A stretch of 64,000 nt of DNA from the NCBI GenBank assembly GCA_035582835.1, contig JAYKAV010002965.1:558666-622665 (forward strand), written 5' to 3'. A program made the position numbers and the translations under genes. Source of the DNA: Phoebastria nigripes (Eukaryota; Chordata; Aves; Procellariiformes; Diomedeidae). Positions 46,212 to 58,763 of the stretch are shown in pieces (within the stretch, counting starts at the first letter, position 1; each line of letters starts with the position of its first letter). Under the pieces are notes generated by a model. That model saw nothing but the letters and a program-made list of their open reading frames with translations. It did not search any database and was not told the DNA's origin.

Positions 46212-46810
46212 TGTGGGTTAACCCCAACTGGCAGCTCAGCCCCACACATCCGCTGGCTCACTCCCCCGCAGTGGGATGAGGAAGAGAATCAGAAGGGTAA
46301 AAGTGAGAAAACTCGTGGATTGAGATAAAGACAGATTAATAAGTAAAGCAAAAGCAGCACGTGCAAGCAAANCAAAACAAGGAACTCATTCACTACTTCC
46401 CATCGGCAGGCAGGTGTTCAGCCAGCTCCAGGAAAGCAGGGCTTCATTATGTGTAACGGTTACTTGGGAAGATGAACGTTATAACTCTGAATGTCCCCCC
46501 TTCCTCCTTCTTCCCCACAGCTTTTATTGCTGTGCATGATGTCATATGTTATGGGATAACCCTTTGGTCAGTTTGGGTGAGCTGACCTGGCTGTGTACCC
46601 CCCCCAATTTCTTGTGCACCCCCAGCTGACTCACTGGCAGGGCAGCGTGAGAAGCAGAAAAGGCCTTGACGCTGTGCTAGTACTGTTCAGCAATAACTAA
46701 AACATCGATGTGTTAACAACACTGTTTTGGTCATGAAGCCATAACATAGCACCACAAGCTACTATGAAGAAAATTAACTCTATCCCAGCCAAAATTAACT
46801 CTATCCCAGC
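46212..46810 (-). mobile_element. Solo LTR 4, antisense, diverged subfamily
   Basis: The plus strand starts TGTGGGTTAACCCCAACTGG and contains GTGGATTGAGATAAAGACAG and AAGAAAATTAACTCTATCCC, matching the reverse complement of the same LTR family. It also carries a middle segment (about 46400-46510) not seen in LTRs 1-3, so it is a related but distinct subfamily. The usual terminal CAAAACCAGGACA is missing. Instead a 20-base unit is repeated (46770-46789 and 46791-46810). No convincing 5-base target duplication was found. Confidence 0.85.
46521..46567 (-). promoter_or_regulatory. LTR 4 decayed promoter block
   Basis: The CRE is present as TGATGTCA on the plus strand (46537-46544). The TATA region (CTTTTATTG on the plus strand, near 46521-46529) and the CCAAT position (TTTGGTCA, near 46563) are degraded. 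Promoter function is doubtful. Confidence 0.4.
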
Positions 46811-49800
46811 AAGTCAGAATTGTCAGAACATGCTTTGCTTCAGCTCTGTCAATATAGTGCTACGTTTTTATGGGCTAGGCTTACATTTACAGAACTAAAT
46901 CTCTAGAAGAAATTAAATGCATGACAAAGCAGGTGTTGAAGGAAGGCTTGGTTCAAGGATGTATAGGACCCTCTGGTGAAGTGGCTTGGGTGCTGTTCTG
47001 GCTACTAGATTGTTTCCTTCTGCTCTGCAGTGGAACAATATTGTGTTGCTCCTGTAATCTGGGGTAGAGGACTAAGACTATTTTAATTGAACTTCCAGTT
47101 GAGAACAGTTGATGAAGGCAAAGGCCTTTAAACTGCAACAGAGATATGCTACCAGCTCTTTTCCCTTCTGTTTCCTTATGTTTACAGATTTTGGTCTTAA
47201 TACCATTTATTTTTGCTAGTGTTGTCAAAAAAGCTTTCATTAATTTGCATCAACTAAAGATTCCCCTTTGAGAATCCTCTTTGAAATTAATAGGATTTGA
47301 TTGCTCACACTTCTACACGCAAGTTAATATGATCCAACAGGCATTGCTTCTGCACATAAACAAACAGTGTGAAATTATAATTACAACTAGTAAGTAGAGC
47401 AAGAGAAGCAAATTTGTCTAATTTTCATGCAAGCTTTATGTCTACTTTTTTTTTTTTTTCCCCTTTTAATTTCATTTAAAACACACACTTCTTTCTGCTC
47501 TGGCAATACTAGCAAGCATGAGGGAGCTGTGAATAATACTGAATATGATTTGGAATACGTCAATGTTCCATACATTAATGTGTTGTAGAGACAATTCTAA
47601 GCAAGCCTTAATAAAATTGGATGTTACTTAGCCTAGTCTGGTCCTCATACCTAAAATGATTTATTGATATGCAGCACCACATTCTAGTAGTAGGGTAAGT
47701 TTTGCAGTTTTAAACCATTAATTCTAAACTTCTTTCACCCAATTACGTACAGATAACAAAATTTTCATTTTGGTGAGTGTGATATAGATAGTTTTTGTGC
47801 CTTATTCAGTTATGCTTCTCCTAGGGTGAGGTGATGAAGAATCTGTATTTGTTTTGCTGTTGTTGCATACCAGGTCAGGCAGAGCCATTTAGGAGACAAG
47901 AAACTGCATTTGAGGAATGAACATCCTCAGCTGGGGCATTTTTGCAGAGTGCAGTGGGGCAGGCACTTCTTCAGTCTAGGAAAATACATTGTCAAAATAG
48001 TGAAGACTTGGGGTGGAGTTGGACGAGCTTTGCTGAGATGAGCTCCTAGCAGACACAGCAGGCCTTGGGAATTATAGAGAGAAAGAAACTTTTCCTGAGG
48101 CTCAAGAAGGACTTTATAGCATTTTGTTGCAAGCCAGACAATCTGAAAAGTGTTAGCTGGGAGGAAGCTTGGGAAAAAAAAGATCTACACAGCAAGGACA
48201 CATGAAGCAGGGAGGTGCTACTCTTGTACTCTAATCCTAGTCATTGGTTTCTAATCCTACTCTCTCTCTCTTAGAGGCTGGGGTTTTTTGTTTGTTGGTT
48301 TGACTCTTCAGTTTTTTCCTATCTAAAAGACTAATTTTTGGTTGTGTTTTAATAATACCTAATCTTTGAGATTCAAAAATTTTTGAGATTTCAGGGTACT
48401 TAATTTATGGAAAAGTGCTGACAGATCCACTTCAAAGGTTTGTTTCTCAAGGTCTCAGTGAAAAACTTTGGTACTCTAAATTTAGACACAATTTATTGAT
48501 GCATATCTGCTCCACAAATTAAATAAAGTTTAAGCTATTTCCTAAGCTCAGACCTAACAATTCATGAAATAGAACTGTAAAAACTTTCTACAAAATAACA
48601 GTCACTGTACTGTTCCTTAGCACTGTAAAAAGCTACGGTAGATTGATTTTAAATTGACTAGTTTTTTGAGATTGAAGCATTATCTTAGTCCACAGACTAT
48701 TTAAATCACAGGAAGCAAGCAGCTGTATTAGAATAAATAGATCTTTCCTTTCAGCCTGCTGCTAAGTGTTGTCCAAAGAACCATTGTGAAACTCTTCTGC
48801 AATGTTTTTTGCAGACAATTTTTCTCAATAATGACAGTATAATAAAGTGATTTGTTCAGTGGTGATGGTTCATTCATTTATATAAGAAGTAATTTGATTG
48901 AAGATGATCAAAGTGACAAGCTAAACAGACTTTGATATATTGTGACTTCGAACACTCATTTCCAGAAAAAGCTAACTTTAAAAAATGAGCTCTTCATATC
49001 ACATGAGCACACTCTTTGGCTCCCAATTCCTCAAACCTTTACCTGCCTCTTAAGGGGACTGTTAAAAGGAGCAACAATTAAAATGGCTGTCATTCCCAAT
49101 ATTCTTGAATGTAGAGAGGAGGACAGAGGAAAGTAGAGATTTTTACTGGCCGATTACATGGATTTGCATTGTGTGTCCTGATCTGAGTGAATTAAAACAG
49201 ATAAGCACAGGACTTTGCAAGTTCAGAGCAAAGAACAGTCTCAGTCAGGGGAAAAAAAAAAGAAAAAGAGGTTGTTCAGAACTGGAATCAGGGAGGATTG
49301 CTAAAGTCTCTGCTCCTGAAGGGAGATTGTTATTCTGTGAGGTATCAGTGACAAGAGTTTGGAGAGAGAAAGGGAGCTCTGCTTCAGAAAGAGCAGACTT
49401 GCTGTGATTCCAGGTGGATTGCAGAATGGTGACAAAAGAGTGGAATCAAGATCCTGCCCTGCTTGCAGAAAAAAAAGAAAAAAAAAAAAAAACAAACAAA
49501 AAAAAGGAAAACTGTGACAGCACTTTACTGTTTCACCTTTAATCCTTAATCTTGATTATCGTTCTTTGCACAAGGAGAAAAGCAGAGGAAAGTGAAATTT
49601 GGAGGAGATGGTGAGTGTTAAGTGGTGATGGTAGTTTAATTAATTGTGCTAACTTCAAAATGGCAGTATGTAGCCTCCCAGTATATTAAACACTGTGAAT
49701 CAATGGAACAGAGCTCCACAGATGTCAACCCAGGATCCAAATTACAAGGAAAATGGGGAAAAAACCTTATATGAAGATGTATTCTGTCACATTCCTGGAN

Positions 49801-50053
49801 CAATATGGCAGTGGGTGTCAGTCATACCTCAAGAGAAGGTCTGCAGAAGTAAACTAATTAAAGACATCACAGTTTTATTGAACTTACAGAATAAAAAGAT
49901 TTTTTGGAGGTTTTTTTTTTTGTATTTATTGTTCTGTGCAGATCTGTTTTGTAGCACGGAGATTACTACTGCTCAAATACTGTGATTTCATTATTTAAAA
50001 GGTCTGCACAAGATTTTTTTAGCTGAAACAGCTCCAAATTTTCATTAAAACAT
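46811..50053. other. Unique AT-rich DNA, no gene recognised
   Basis: Contains T14 at 47446-47459, an A-rich run at 49468-49510 and a donor-like ATG|GTGAGT at 49611. A 100-codon plus-strand frame (49105-49407) has no recognised relative. Confidence 0.5.
49468..49510 (+). repeat. A-rich tract
   Basis: Forty-three bases of A interrupted by single G and C bases. It accounts for the Phe-rich minus-strand frame at 49301-49495. Confidence 0.9.
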
Positions 50054-50374
50054 TGGGGACAGACTTTTTAATAGACTTTTTTGTAGTGATAGGACAAGGG
50101 GTAATGGTTTTAAACTAAAAGAGAGTACATTCAGACTTGATATAAGTAAGAAATTTTTTATGATGAGGGTAGTGAAACACTGGAACAGGTTGCCCAGAGA
50201 GGTGCTAGATGCCCCATCCNTGGAAACATTCAAGGTCAGGTTGGACGGGGCTCTGAGTTCAACCTGATCTAGTTGAAGATGTCCCTGCTCATTGCAGGGG
50301 GGTTGGACTAGATGACCTTTAAAGGTTCCTTCCAACGCAATCCATTCTATGATTCTATGATTCTATGTTTCTAT
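50054..50374 (+). mobile_element. CR1 copy E, 3' end only
   Basis: Sense-strand CR1 3' portion: GATAGGACAAGGGGTAATGG, ACACTGGAACAGGTTGCCCA, GATGCCCCATCC, GGTTGGACGGGGCTCTGAG, GATGACCTTTAAAGGTTCC, then ATTCTATG units ending near 50374. The 3' UTR with its TTGCAGGGGGGTTGGACTAG block differs from copies A-C, so this is another subfamily of intermediate age. The 96-codon minus-strand frame inside it is an antisense shadow. Confidence 0.93.
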
Positions 50375-51450
50375 ACTTTCATAGAAGCACTTAAACAATT
50401 TTCAAAGACAGCATGGGAACCCATTATATGTGAAGATAATAAAAAGAAAGAAATACTGTAATTTAAGAAGTTAACTTTAGTCCTGTTCTCTTATCTGTAG
50501 ATAAATTATGGATTAGACAATGCAAAGGCAAAACAGGAGGTTTTAAAAAAGTGAATATGTAGAAAGATAGAACAAAAAGAAACAAGACAGTACTTAAAAG
50601 TCCAGTTTTAAAACAGTAGAAACACAGGGTAGACCTGTTAGCATCACTGGAGTAATTCATAAGCCGTTTAGTAAAAGCTTATGAATAAGGTTGGTGTTAT
50701 CAGCGGTGTAAATGCTCAAGTAATTCTGAACTTTCAAAGGCTTCTGGATATATATAATTTATACTAAGTGTGCTTGAAATTTGAAAACAGCTAATAATAA
50801 TAATTAGTCCCTTGTTAATATTACCTTTTTCTATTTGCTTATGCATTTTCAAAATAGTAATTTTTCATCTAACTACACATGTTGGTCAATATGTTTGGTA
50901 ATTATGCTGAAACAAAAGCCTTATATGTACCACACTGAGATTTTTTTTTAGAGGGGCTGGATATAGCAAAAGAAGGGAAAGTTGATTTCTTGTTCGCAAA
51001 AATTGCTGAGGTTTAAGTTGCTGACAACCACTTTAAAGAGAAAAAAGAAAGCTATCAGACTGTGTCTGAAAAAATATACATCTTAGGGATCAGAACTACA
51101 TTAGATGGAAGAATGCACTTAATATATTTTGAATGGTGTTATTTCCCTTCTGACTCCAGTGAAACTGTGAAAAGGAATTAATTTTAAAGTCAATTGCATC
51201 CAATATTAGTCACATGATTTGTGGTGGGTATTTTCATTGATTGTGTAAACAGAAACTGAATTATGTGTAATTTAGTGTCTTTGCCCCCTGGGAAATCCCA
51301 AGGAAGAACATTTTGTTCTCAAGTGTCTTTTCCAGCTTACAGCAAAAAACAGCGTGATTGTTATTCTAAACATCCACTGGCAGGATGGAGGAGAAGCAGA
51401 GGAAACAGAATGAGCTTAAGAGAATGTGAATGACCAGGGTTGCAGATGTT

Positions 51451-51578
51451 GGCCTCGATACTGTAAAAACTTGCACCAGAGCTTAACTTTATGCTTTGTA
51501 AGCAGTTCTGATGAATTTACCTGAACTGTTCAGAGGGCATAAAGTTAAGTGAACATACAAAGTTTTGCAGAATAATGA
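51451..51578. mobile_element. Ancient palindromic (MITE-like) repeat
   Basis: CTTAACTTTATGC (51482-51494) and its exact reverse complement GCATAAAGTTAAG (51537-51549) are the inner arms. CAGTTC...GAACTG extends the pairing toward the centre, and outer arms around ACTGTAAAAACTTGCA and AAGTTTTGCAG pair imperfectly. The wording (CTTAACTTTATGC, GGCCTCGATACTG) resembles a palindromic repeat I recall from turtle and bird genomes, built on a GCTTAACTTTA...TAAAGTTAAGC core. The family name is not certain. Confidence 0.6.
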
Positions 51579-51607
51579 GTTTGGCTGCAATTTTATTTTT
51601 TTCCTAG

Positions 51608-51670
51608 GAAGTTGCAGCAGACCGTTACAGTGGATGTCTGATTGAAAGGACAATGGACCTGATCTAAAGC
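51608..51670 (+). other. Weak exon-like segment, 63 bases
   Basis: TTTTATTTTTTTCCTAG precedes it and GTAGGT follows at 51671. Frame 0 reads EVAADRYSGCLIERTMDLI then a stop at 51665-51667. An upstream ATG|GTGAGT donor at 49611 would join in frame to make a 20-residue reading frame. It could equally be an exon of a noncoding transcript or chance. It starts about 30 bases after the palindromic relic. Confidence 0.2.
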
Positions 51671-52539
51671 GTAGGTTGTTTTTTTTTTTTTTTCAGATTT
51701 GCATTTTACCTCTTATTAGTTATAGAGTGTATTTCTGTGGGTTTCAAAGTAGCTTTTTTTCTTGGTTAAACTTTGTCAGCATTTATTGCTTTGGNGTTTT
51801 TTGCAAGCAAGGTTTCAGAGGAATTCAAATAGAAGTATAATTTAATAATTTTAGGGTATTTCAAATTATTTCAATATTAACCAGAAGTGGTATTAATCGA
51901 TTTTTTAAAATATTTCTCTCAATTATGATGCCAGTGATAAAANCAATGAAACAATATATATCTCTTCCTAAACCAGAAATCTAAAACTTGTCCTAGAGTT
52001 GCCTAGTTCCTTATAACATCTATACAAATGATAACTAGCTGAGATGAAAATGCCTACAAGATAGGCTTTGTGAGTCCCAGTCTGACTGACTGAGCTACAC
52101 TTCTTGGAGCCAGATATTTTTTAATGCATCCACCCTCGAGATCTCTCTTATTAAAGTGACTGTCCTAAGTGGTGTAAACTGGATTTTTTTGTATATTAGG
52201 TGGAATGAATCATATTAGTACATGTCAGATGATACTCCTTACTACTTCTTCATCTTCACTGACAATGGCAACCCAGTTCTACGGGCTTTTCTTCTATGAA
52301 GTAAAGGAAGAACTTTTTCTACTTTATTTGTCTCCGAAATATTGGCATGATATCGTAACCACGGCTATGTCATAAAGCTTTGGGCATATCTACCTTGCCA
52401 GATGTCAGCCCACTTGAATTAGNTAGGCATGTGTTTTAAGCTGGTGACCCGTCTTTGGTGGCTGCACTTGATTTTATGTAGTAGACATAGCACTGTACAT
52501 AATGCAAGGGTAGAGTGGTTACTCTTGCCTGTAGTTTGT

Positions 52540-52602
52540 AGTATTATCCACATTTTGAGGTAGGTATGACTTCAAGTGAAACAGGTTGAGGCACTACAAG
52601 GC
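52540..52602 (+). mobile_element. Possible MIR scrap
   Basis: GTATTATCCACATTTTGAGG and GTGAAACAGGTTGAGGCACT loosely follow the MIR 3' half (ATTATCCCCATTTTACAG...GAAACTGAGGCAC). The match is short and decayed. Confidence 0.3.
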
Positions 52603-54894
52603 TGTTGTTAATAATTAATAAATTTACATATGCTGTTTTATTATTAGTGATGTTTTTCTTGCAAACTAGACATACTAGGATAGAAAGTAAGCATACTCCA
52701 GACATATCACTAGAACGTATTAATACAACAGGGCCATGCTTAGATTAAACACCACCTAAGGCATGTTTAAGTTCACTTTCCTTTTTGGCTACAACTGCAT
52801 TTTAATACCTGAGATACCTATCTTTACTCAGCAAGCTGATGAAATCACAATGTTTCTGCGTGATTTTGTTTAGGCAGCTCTGGTTGCTTCACTCTTGTTT
52901 GAGGCTGTACTTCAGGCAAGCTTCAGGAGATGGATTACAACATCTAAACCTGAAGCCTCAATGAGGAATTAAATGACCTTGTTTTAATGTCTGGACATAT
53001 GATATTTCTATGAAATTCTTGTAAGACCTTTCTGACTGTGAAGAAACTTTCATAGACTGGTGTATTTTAAAACATTGCTACCACTTTGCTGATTTTCATG
53101 TTTGCCTTAATTAATGATTTGTAATCAAACTTAACATGAGACCAAATTCTGTACAGAATTGCTTTTGACTATCATATTGTACATATTTATCTGTTACATA
53201 TACTAGGAAAAATGTATTTGTTTTTTCTTTTATATATTGCTTCACGCTCACTCTTTCAAGAAAGAGTGAATGGAAGTGGTAGGAAAAAGACAGGTCTCCA
53301 AAGGGTAAATGCATAGTATTCAGCCAAGTTCAGCTCATTCTCACTGTAAACACTAGTGTAGTGGGTTACATGTGCAATATCTGGTCACATATGCAATGTT
53401 AAAATGCAGAATATTAATAACAGAGATCATAGTAAAATGAAGATAATTCCCCTGAGAATTTTAATGAGGGTAAGAATTTAAACAAAATATTACTTTGCTT
53501 CTCCTTTTATCACATTTTGGTTGTTTTATCACTCATTTCCCACTTCTACAGGATGGGAAGAAATAAAAGTAGAAAAAATATGGGAGAAGCTGTGACTTAC
53601 TATGAATTAAAATGAATGCTAGAATGCTCTAGCATTTGAACTTCTTTCTCCTTGGTAAGTTTTGAATTGGGAAAAATGAACTGTGATAATTTTTTACTAA
53701 AACTACACTCTGGGAAAAATGTTAAGAAATGATTTTTTCAGTAACAGTATTTCTATTAATATGCAGTCATATAATCTGAAGTTAACAAGCTAGAAGAAGA
53801 GCTGAAAACAACAGATTTCATATGGGTTATTAGCTTGTTTTGGTAGTAATAAAAGGTTTTATCCTTACTATGGAAGTATTAGGGAACAGAATTATATTTA
53901 GTATTTCTTTATGAGTCTTTATCATTCTCTTGCAGTTTATTGACCTTAGCTGCCTACTAAAAATTAGGTCCAGGCGAAACACATTTCCTCTCATCCATGA
54001 TATGGTTTTAAACCATCTAATATTCTTAAACCATTCCTAATCATTGTCTTCCCTGTACTCCCTAACCTGGACTAACAATCAGAATTATTCTATTCCTTTG
54101 TAGACTTCCAATTGTGGACAAAAGTGGAAGATGTTGGGACATCTGGTCAATGAAACAGGGATAGTAGCTTGAATTAAACCTGAGGATCCTGTTTAAGCTT
54201 CACAGATTAATGACACACTTGAAAATTTCACTCTAAAATCACATAAGTTGATAGGAGCTTCCTGCTAAATCTTTACAGGCACAAACAGTTCGAAACATAT
54301 CCTACTATGAAGGAAATACAGAAGAATAAATACCAGGCTTGTGGGAAGTGTCATCTTTATCCTCTGTCATGATTTAGGTCATTGAGATGCTTATATTCAA
54401 CGCTTTTCAAATAGGGATTCAGTTGCATTGTTTAGTAGGTAACTCTGACAATTCCACATATTGGTTGTTTTACTTTATCCACTGTTCCTTCTTTAATTTC
54501 CTTTGGGAATCTTATCAGAAAAGAATGTAGTGNAAAAAATGCAAAGAAAATGTCCTGATCAGCTTGAATAAGGAAAAAAAATTGCAATACGGCAGATTCT
54601 GATGTGAGAATTTGTTGACAGAAATCTCAACTCTGAAGTTTTGCCTGGGTCAGTCTGCCTGGAAAGGTGACAACTTGCATGGACTACTAAGACAGCAATC
54701 TTGTCTTCTTTTCCTGAGAAGTTGGAAACATTTAGAAGTTAAAAATGAATTTTCAGGTAAAAATTAATGTACATGCAGTTAAGAACAATTATCAGCATAG
54801 CTGCGTGTCATACATGTTGCAAGAGGAAAGAATGTATAATATTTCATTTGATGGAATGCGAACCAAGAAAATATGATAATCAATGAAGGAGAGA

Positions 54895-55470
54895 CATCAA
54901 TACTTGCATAGGTTAGGAATGAGAATAATTATTTGGATTGGGTTAGGGAGATTTGGACTAAAACAAGTTTGCTGATAAAGAGTAAGAAATGGAAAAAATA
55001 GATTAAGAAAGAGAATTGAAAACTGAACAGAACACAGGGAAGACTCAATGTAGAACTGATGGACTGAGAGAAGCACTTTGGTGTAATAAATATATTTAGG
55101 GTGAGAATGCTGAGCTGATAAATTAGGCAAGAGAAAGAAACTCTCTGGTGAATGAGATCAAACATAGTGAATCTGATAAACCAGTGGCAAAGATGGGGGG
55201 GGAAAGATGTACTGGGTAAGGAAAAATGTTCAGGCAACAAAATTTTTCTTTTAAAGGAGTAAACAGTGAATTAATTTGGGTATAAATACAGATGAAAAAG
55301 TAGGCTGAAGAAACAATGGAGGGAAAGAATAGTAGAATTCTGGAAGGTGATGAATAGGCTTTCCCAAGTGTAAGTTAAAAGAGGAGGTGAATCCTGAAAC
55401 CAAGAAGAAAACGAAGTGAAGGAAAATTTTAAAGAAAAGAGAATTAAGAATAATATGTAAAGAAAGAGAA
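54895..55470 (+). other. Purine-skewed segment, about 575 bases
   Basis: The plus strand is strongly A+G-rich over this interval. The pyrimidine-rich minus strand therefore shows four overlapping frames of 77-105 codons rich in Phe, Leu, Ser and Pro. Overlap of several open frames on one strand argues for composition, not coding. Confidence 0.6.
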
Positions 55471-56285
55471 AACTCTGTATCTGTATGTGCGTGTGTGTGC
55501 ATGAATATTTATATGTTGTATACATAAAAGGAAAATTATTGTAAATTGCTTTATCCTCCCCCCTTAAAAAGTTTAAACAGCTTAGCAATTGGACAGATGA
55601 AATGAAAAAGATGTGTGTGTGCAGGAACTTTCACAATCACAGAAAACTAAAAAAAAACCAAACAAACCAAAAAATGCTCACCATAAAAAGAAGCTGACAC
55701 TGTATGTGTTACTTAGACCATAATCAGGTGAGTGTATGCTTTTCAGAAAAGGAGTTCAGCCCCAAAAGTTGTAATATATGCTGTATACTGCAAAGGAAGT
55801 CCTTTCCACTTCAATCTATTTTGCTACCTCTGTGTGAGTGGAAAAGGCTGCTTAGCTAAACTGTGGGCTAGGGTGTTTTTCAGAGAAGAAGGTAGTGATA
55901 TTGCTGAAGGCAAACACTCTCTCCTGTTGTCAAGCCCTTTGGCATAATGTGTTCACCATGCCATTTTTTGCATAGTGCTAGGACTCTTTTTCCTCTCTAA
56001 AGCGTTTTAGAGAGTTTATGTTCAACCATGAGGCCAAAATTGCCCAAGCATATGTTTGGGAGGAAAGTAGTTTTTCTGTCAGCCTCAATTTTGATACAGT
56101 GATTGATGAATTGTACTCAAAAGAATGTAAGTGATAGCCTTGTTTCACTATGACAGTAGAGTTGATTTCATTTGAGTAAATCTAAATAAAATAGTGAGAG
56201 AACAATATCTGAAAAGCTCTAGGGTAATGATCTTTTATGTTCCTTTTCCTCTCTTTGTCCAGCAGAGAATCTCTCTGTTCTTTAA

Positions 56286-56309
56286 TTTTTTTTTTTTTTT
56301 TTTTTTTTT
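56286..56309 (+). repeat. T24 homopolymer
   Basis: Twenty-four consecutive T bases after TTTAA. Confidence 0.9.
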
Positions 56310-58704
56310 ACATATTCACAAAACATTTCATATGGTACAGAATTTAAGGAGAACAGGTTTGCAGTAGTATGACAAGCATAATGGTGCCAGTTAGCATTTC
56401 AGGACTGAGAGATGACTGGCCATCTGGCAAAAGGGGTAATTTAAGGTCAACACATGAATAAGAATAAAAGCTGAGACTCACTTTTTTCATCTGCAGCAGC
56501 TATGCTGCCAAAAGATTGATGTTAAAGTGCAAAAATGAAGTATCCTATGTTCCAGCAATAATTCATTCATAAGTTTCAGTAGATCAGTCACATTACTTTT
56601 GTTCCAAGCACATGGCTTTAGTGGAATTAAAAGCTCCTCTCAAGCCAATGCCATCTAGTTCAAAGGAAAAACTGGTATGGCACTATTTAAAACGTAATTT
56701 GGTGTAAGTTACAGTGCCCCATGAACAACAGAAAATGAAGTTGATAATGCGATAGAAAATTAATCTTATTAGTAACAGCCTAAAATTGTGCAAATTGTCT
56801 GCTGCCCAGAGGAAAGAAAAAATCTTACCCATACAAATTTTGCTAAGCCTGACTAACTTCATCAGTTCAGTGTGGAATTCACTCTGGATATTGTAATACA
56901 CATATTTACTTGTTTGCGGCGCCCAAATATACTGGAAAACAGGCAACTCTCTCTATCAAGGAACAGTATATTCTGGATATTCACATGCAATGCATATGTG
57001 CAAAGGGATGCAGATGTGCAAAAATAAAGTAGGTGTAAAAGTGTACTTTTCTATTATTGCTAATAATACATCATAAACATTGTCTTGATCTGGTTCTTCT
57101 ATGCCTATGTAAGTGATCATTTTTATTTAATTTGTTCTATGAAATCAAGTCAAATAATGTATTTGAAAGTATATTTGTGATTCATATGCAATTGACAATG
57201 AAGTAAGAGCCTTTCCCATCAAAGTCATTATGTCAACTTAGATGAACAATGACTGATTTTTTTAATCTCTTGAAAATAATTTGATCAGTTTAAATGAAAA
57301 GAGAAGGGTACTCCAGTTCAGTTCCTCCAAATTAAGTGTCCGTGATTCCTAAAGAGAGAAAACCTTGTCTAATAGGTCATTTTCTAAACTTTGGGAAATT
57401 ATTCCCCAGTTTTGCAGACACATATACAGGTACACAGTCATCTTTGTGAATACTCCTTATATTATGAAATGTTAAGTTAATGCTTAAAAGAGATCCCGAG
57501 GAATGAGTAAAGCTGGAGTTTCTTCATAGATCTTCTTTAATAGCCTAATGCAAACAACAAAGTTTGACCTGGAGAGAGACAAAACATCTCTCTCACATAT
57601 TCGTTACAGACCTCTCATCTCTGGCATCTAANGAGAAAAATGAGTGTACATATAGATTTCATTTTTAGAAACAGAGCAAACGAGGCAACTGTCATCTCAA
57701 TGCAGCTATTGCTAGGCTGCTAAGAGCACCTGAACTAACTGTTATGAAGCTAGCTTCAATCTCTATGCCATAGAAAAGCTTATACAGGTTAGCTAGGCAC
57801 AATAAAAGCCAAAAGAGAAAATATGTTTTAAATAAATCCGTGGTATTGAACAAATGGGAAAAAAGTACCATTAAATTTGAAAGGTAAGGTTGACATGAGA
57901 AGAAATGTTTGTCAACTCACCAAGAATTAATTAGTCTGGAAATTAGAAAAATCTGTTTCTAGAATATGAAAGGTCTAGAACATCTTTTCAGTACTAGCAG
58001 CAGAGATATGAAAACCCAGTTGCATATAGGTCTGGAGGACAGAGTCAAAACAATCTATGAGCAGATTGCATGCCACTAAGGGTAAGGAGATTCTCTTTAT
58101 TTTCATATTCTTATGACTCCATAATAATACTTCCATTATAGTATTTTACTATTTCAGTGAATATTCATTATGTCATATTCATTATTTCAGTGTGAGATTT
58201 ATTCTTGTGTTTCTATATTTTAACAATAATAATTATACATTGAACGTGATTCTTATGAAAACAATGACAAGGAACATATACTGCACAAGACATTTCAGAA
58301 TGCCTGTGCGTATTCCTTTAGACTCTTCCTATAAAATACCATCAACATTTAAAAGACTTGCAGTGGTGTTCATTATTCTGTTACAGAAGTTAAAGCAACA
58401 TACATGCATAAAACTACATATAGAGTGCTATTTTTGTGAGATTATTTTGGAGTCCACTGTTACCTGCCTGTTTAATTATTTCATTCACCTCTTGTATCTT
58501 GCCTTTTATACAGGAACAGGACTGTCTTTTCCTATACATATAGAATTAAAACATAAATGTGTTTGTTCTTCTTTGCACTTGTGGATGACTGTCATATATT
58601 CAGAAGTCATAACACAATCCTGAGCTAAAGAATTGGGCACAGCTGCTTCTAAGTCCTTTCTTCCTGTGAAACACATTCACTGTTTAAGAAAGATGACTGA
58701 AAGG

Positions 58705-58763
58705 AAAAAAAAAAAAATTAGCATCCCCCCCCCCCAAAAAAAAAAAAAAAAAAAAAAAAAAAA
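58705..58763 (+). repeat. A13 ... C11 A28 compound homopolymer
   Basis: A13 (58705-58717), a 7-base spacer, C11 (58725-58735) and A28 (58736-58763). A28 is the longest single-base run in the window. Confidence 0.9.

Noticed and set aside
58192..58623. 143-codon plus-strand frame as a gene
   Set aside because: Its residue composition follows AT-rich codons, there is no recognised domain, no splice or promoter context, and roughly one frame of this size is expected by chance in such a window.
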